This document shows, one piece after another, positions 62,990 to 64,000 of a stretch of DNA of 64,000 bases. The notes beneath the pieces were generated by a model that searched no databases, had not been told where the DNA came from, and saw nothing but the letters and a program-made list of their open reading frames with translations. Both the position numbers and the translations under genes were made by a program. Source of the DNA: Telmatactis stephensoni (Eukaryota > Cnidaria > Anthozoa > Actiniaria > Isophelliidae); assembly GCA_029948255.1 (NCBI GenBank), contig JALIZF010001830.1, forward strand, positions 310,001 to 374,000. Direction: 5' to 3'. Numbering within the stretch: the first letter of the stretch is position 1; every line of letters starts with the position of its first letter.

Positions 62990-64000
62990 CTGAAATGTTC
63001 TCAAAACACAAAAATTTAGTAGTAAACTGTAGCAATGAATAGTTCGATAAAGACTACAAAACACAATTTGTTTTTCTTTTATTCTTTTTCAGAATTTTAC
63101 AACTGAGTTTTTGAAATATTAAAATATTTTGAAGAATTGAATATTTCAAGTGCTGAAGAACTGGCTTGAAGATTGATATGGAACCAAGTTGACGAGTTGA
63201 AGACCAGGGAGGAATGTTTTCCATGCTGTAAACTCAAACCTGGTTAGCAAAATAAATTATGCATTCCATAAAAAACATTTTTTTAATTTTCAGATATCAA
63301 TAATGTTACATTATTTTGTTGTTTTGAATTCATTTACAAGCCATGATAATAACATTTTCTAAATAACCACAATATTTTGTAAAATACATTTGTTTTACAC
63401 ATTGTGACAATTCATGTACAAATAATTGAAAGTATATTTCTTTTCTATTAGATTAAAAAAATGTAGAAGTGCTGTTCCATTCCAATAGTAATATGACATT
63501 GCCAAGTAGTGAAGACGTACCATAAAGACCACTGGACCAATTTTACCAAGATTATTTAGAAAAGACCTATGTTTCCTATGTGCACCTAAGGGATCGCAGG
63601 AGACCCACCCATGATTGTGTGCCTATAGAAAAGTGCCTAAAGTTATATAATTAAGACTTAAACCTACTCCACATGCCTAGAGTTTGTTATTAATTAGTGT
63701 TATTTTATACATGTTAAACTTGAGCCAATTCACGCCTAGAGTTATTGTGTTAATTAAAAGTGTCCTACATGCATTTATTATTCTAAACATAGCATAATAC
63801 TTAAATATTAAGCATTATATTATGTACAAAGTATTTATTATTCTACTTCTAAACACAACATAATACTTGATATTAAGCATTATATTATGTACAATGTATT
63901 TTGCTCATTTTACCATGCTTGGCAAATAAGCAGAGGAGAGTTATAGCACAAGCAAATACACATACAAACAATCAACAGGGAGAATTCCTAAGCACTCACA
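62990..64000. other. AT-rich right end with a short tandem repeat
   Basis: No coding signal. A unit of about 62 bp containing AAGCATTATATTATGTACAA is tandemly repeated at 63784-63900. A plus-strand AATAAA sits at about 63251. Nothing else supported. Confidence 0.4.

Overview
The window is intron-rich, AT-rich metazoan nuclear DNA, most likely from a cnidarian such as a coral or sea anemone. This is inferred from the compact multi-exon genes with GT-AG introns, the gene content, tRNA-derived SINEs, many short foldback elements and a decayed non-LTR reverse transcriptase. No bacterial operon, CRISPR array or rRNA gene is present. All three well supported genes lie on the minus strand.

Layout in window coordinates. 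(1) 1-937: an uninterrupted 312-codon 5' coding end of an unidentified gene that runs off the left edge, with a TATA-like box about 200 bp upstream. (2) About 1830-10565: a secreted laminin-G/EGF proteoglycan-like gene (perlecan domain V/agrin type) with a signal peptide, a Ser-Gly glycosaminoglycan attachment tract, and alternating LG and EGF modules. Two of the LG-LG-EGF three-exon modules have identical exon lengths (238+229+181 nt). (3) 10566-15218: intergenic DNA with hairpins and MITE-like elements. (4) 15219-45959: a nearly complete USP24 orthologue, a ubiquitin-specific protease. I resolved 63 coding exons totalling about 7.65 kb (about 2,550 codons), with an N-terminal UBA domain, a ubiquitin-like middle segment, the Cys/His/Asn-Asp catalytic boxes and a conserved C-terminus. 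Its introns hold many foldback elements, satellites and SINEs. (5) 46-64 kb: no conserved protein gene. It holds a USP24 promoter-proximal YY1-like site, TA/GA microsatellites with a foldback, a frameshifted reverse transcriptase pseudogene (49049-50150), CT-rich tandem modules, a 2.2-kb tandem duplication (about 53.2-57.4 kb), an 843-bp element flanked by TTAA, a 2.9-kb terminal-inverted-repeat element filled with two satellites, and seven dispersed copies of a micro-exon-like motif on the minus strand.

The proteoglycan would act in the extracellular matrix and USP24 in the cytoplasm or nucleus as a deubiquitinase; nothing in the sequence links them functionally. The most unusual signals are the micro-exon-like array at 53.6-63 kb, the satellite-filled TIR element at 59.2-62.1 kb, the long foldbacks inside USP24 introns, and the unidentified open frame at the left edge. 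All exon boundaries were read by eye from splice signals and reading-phase continuity; no database or transcript was consulted.
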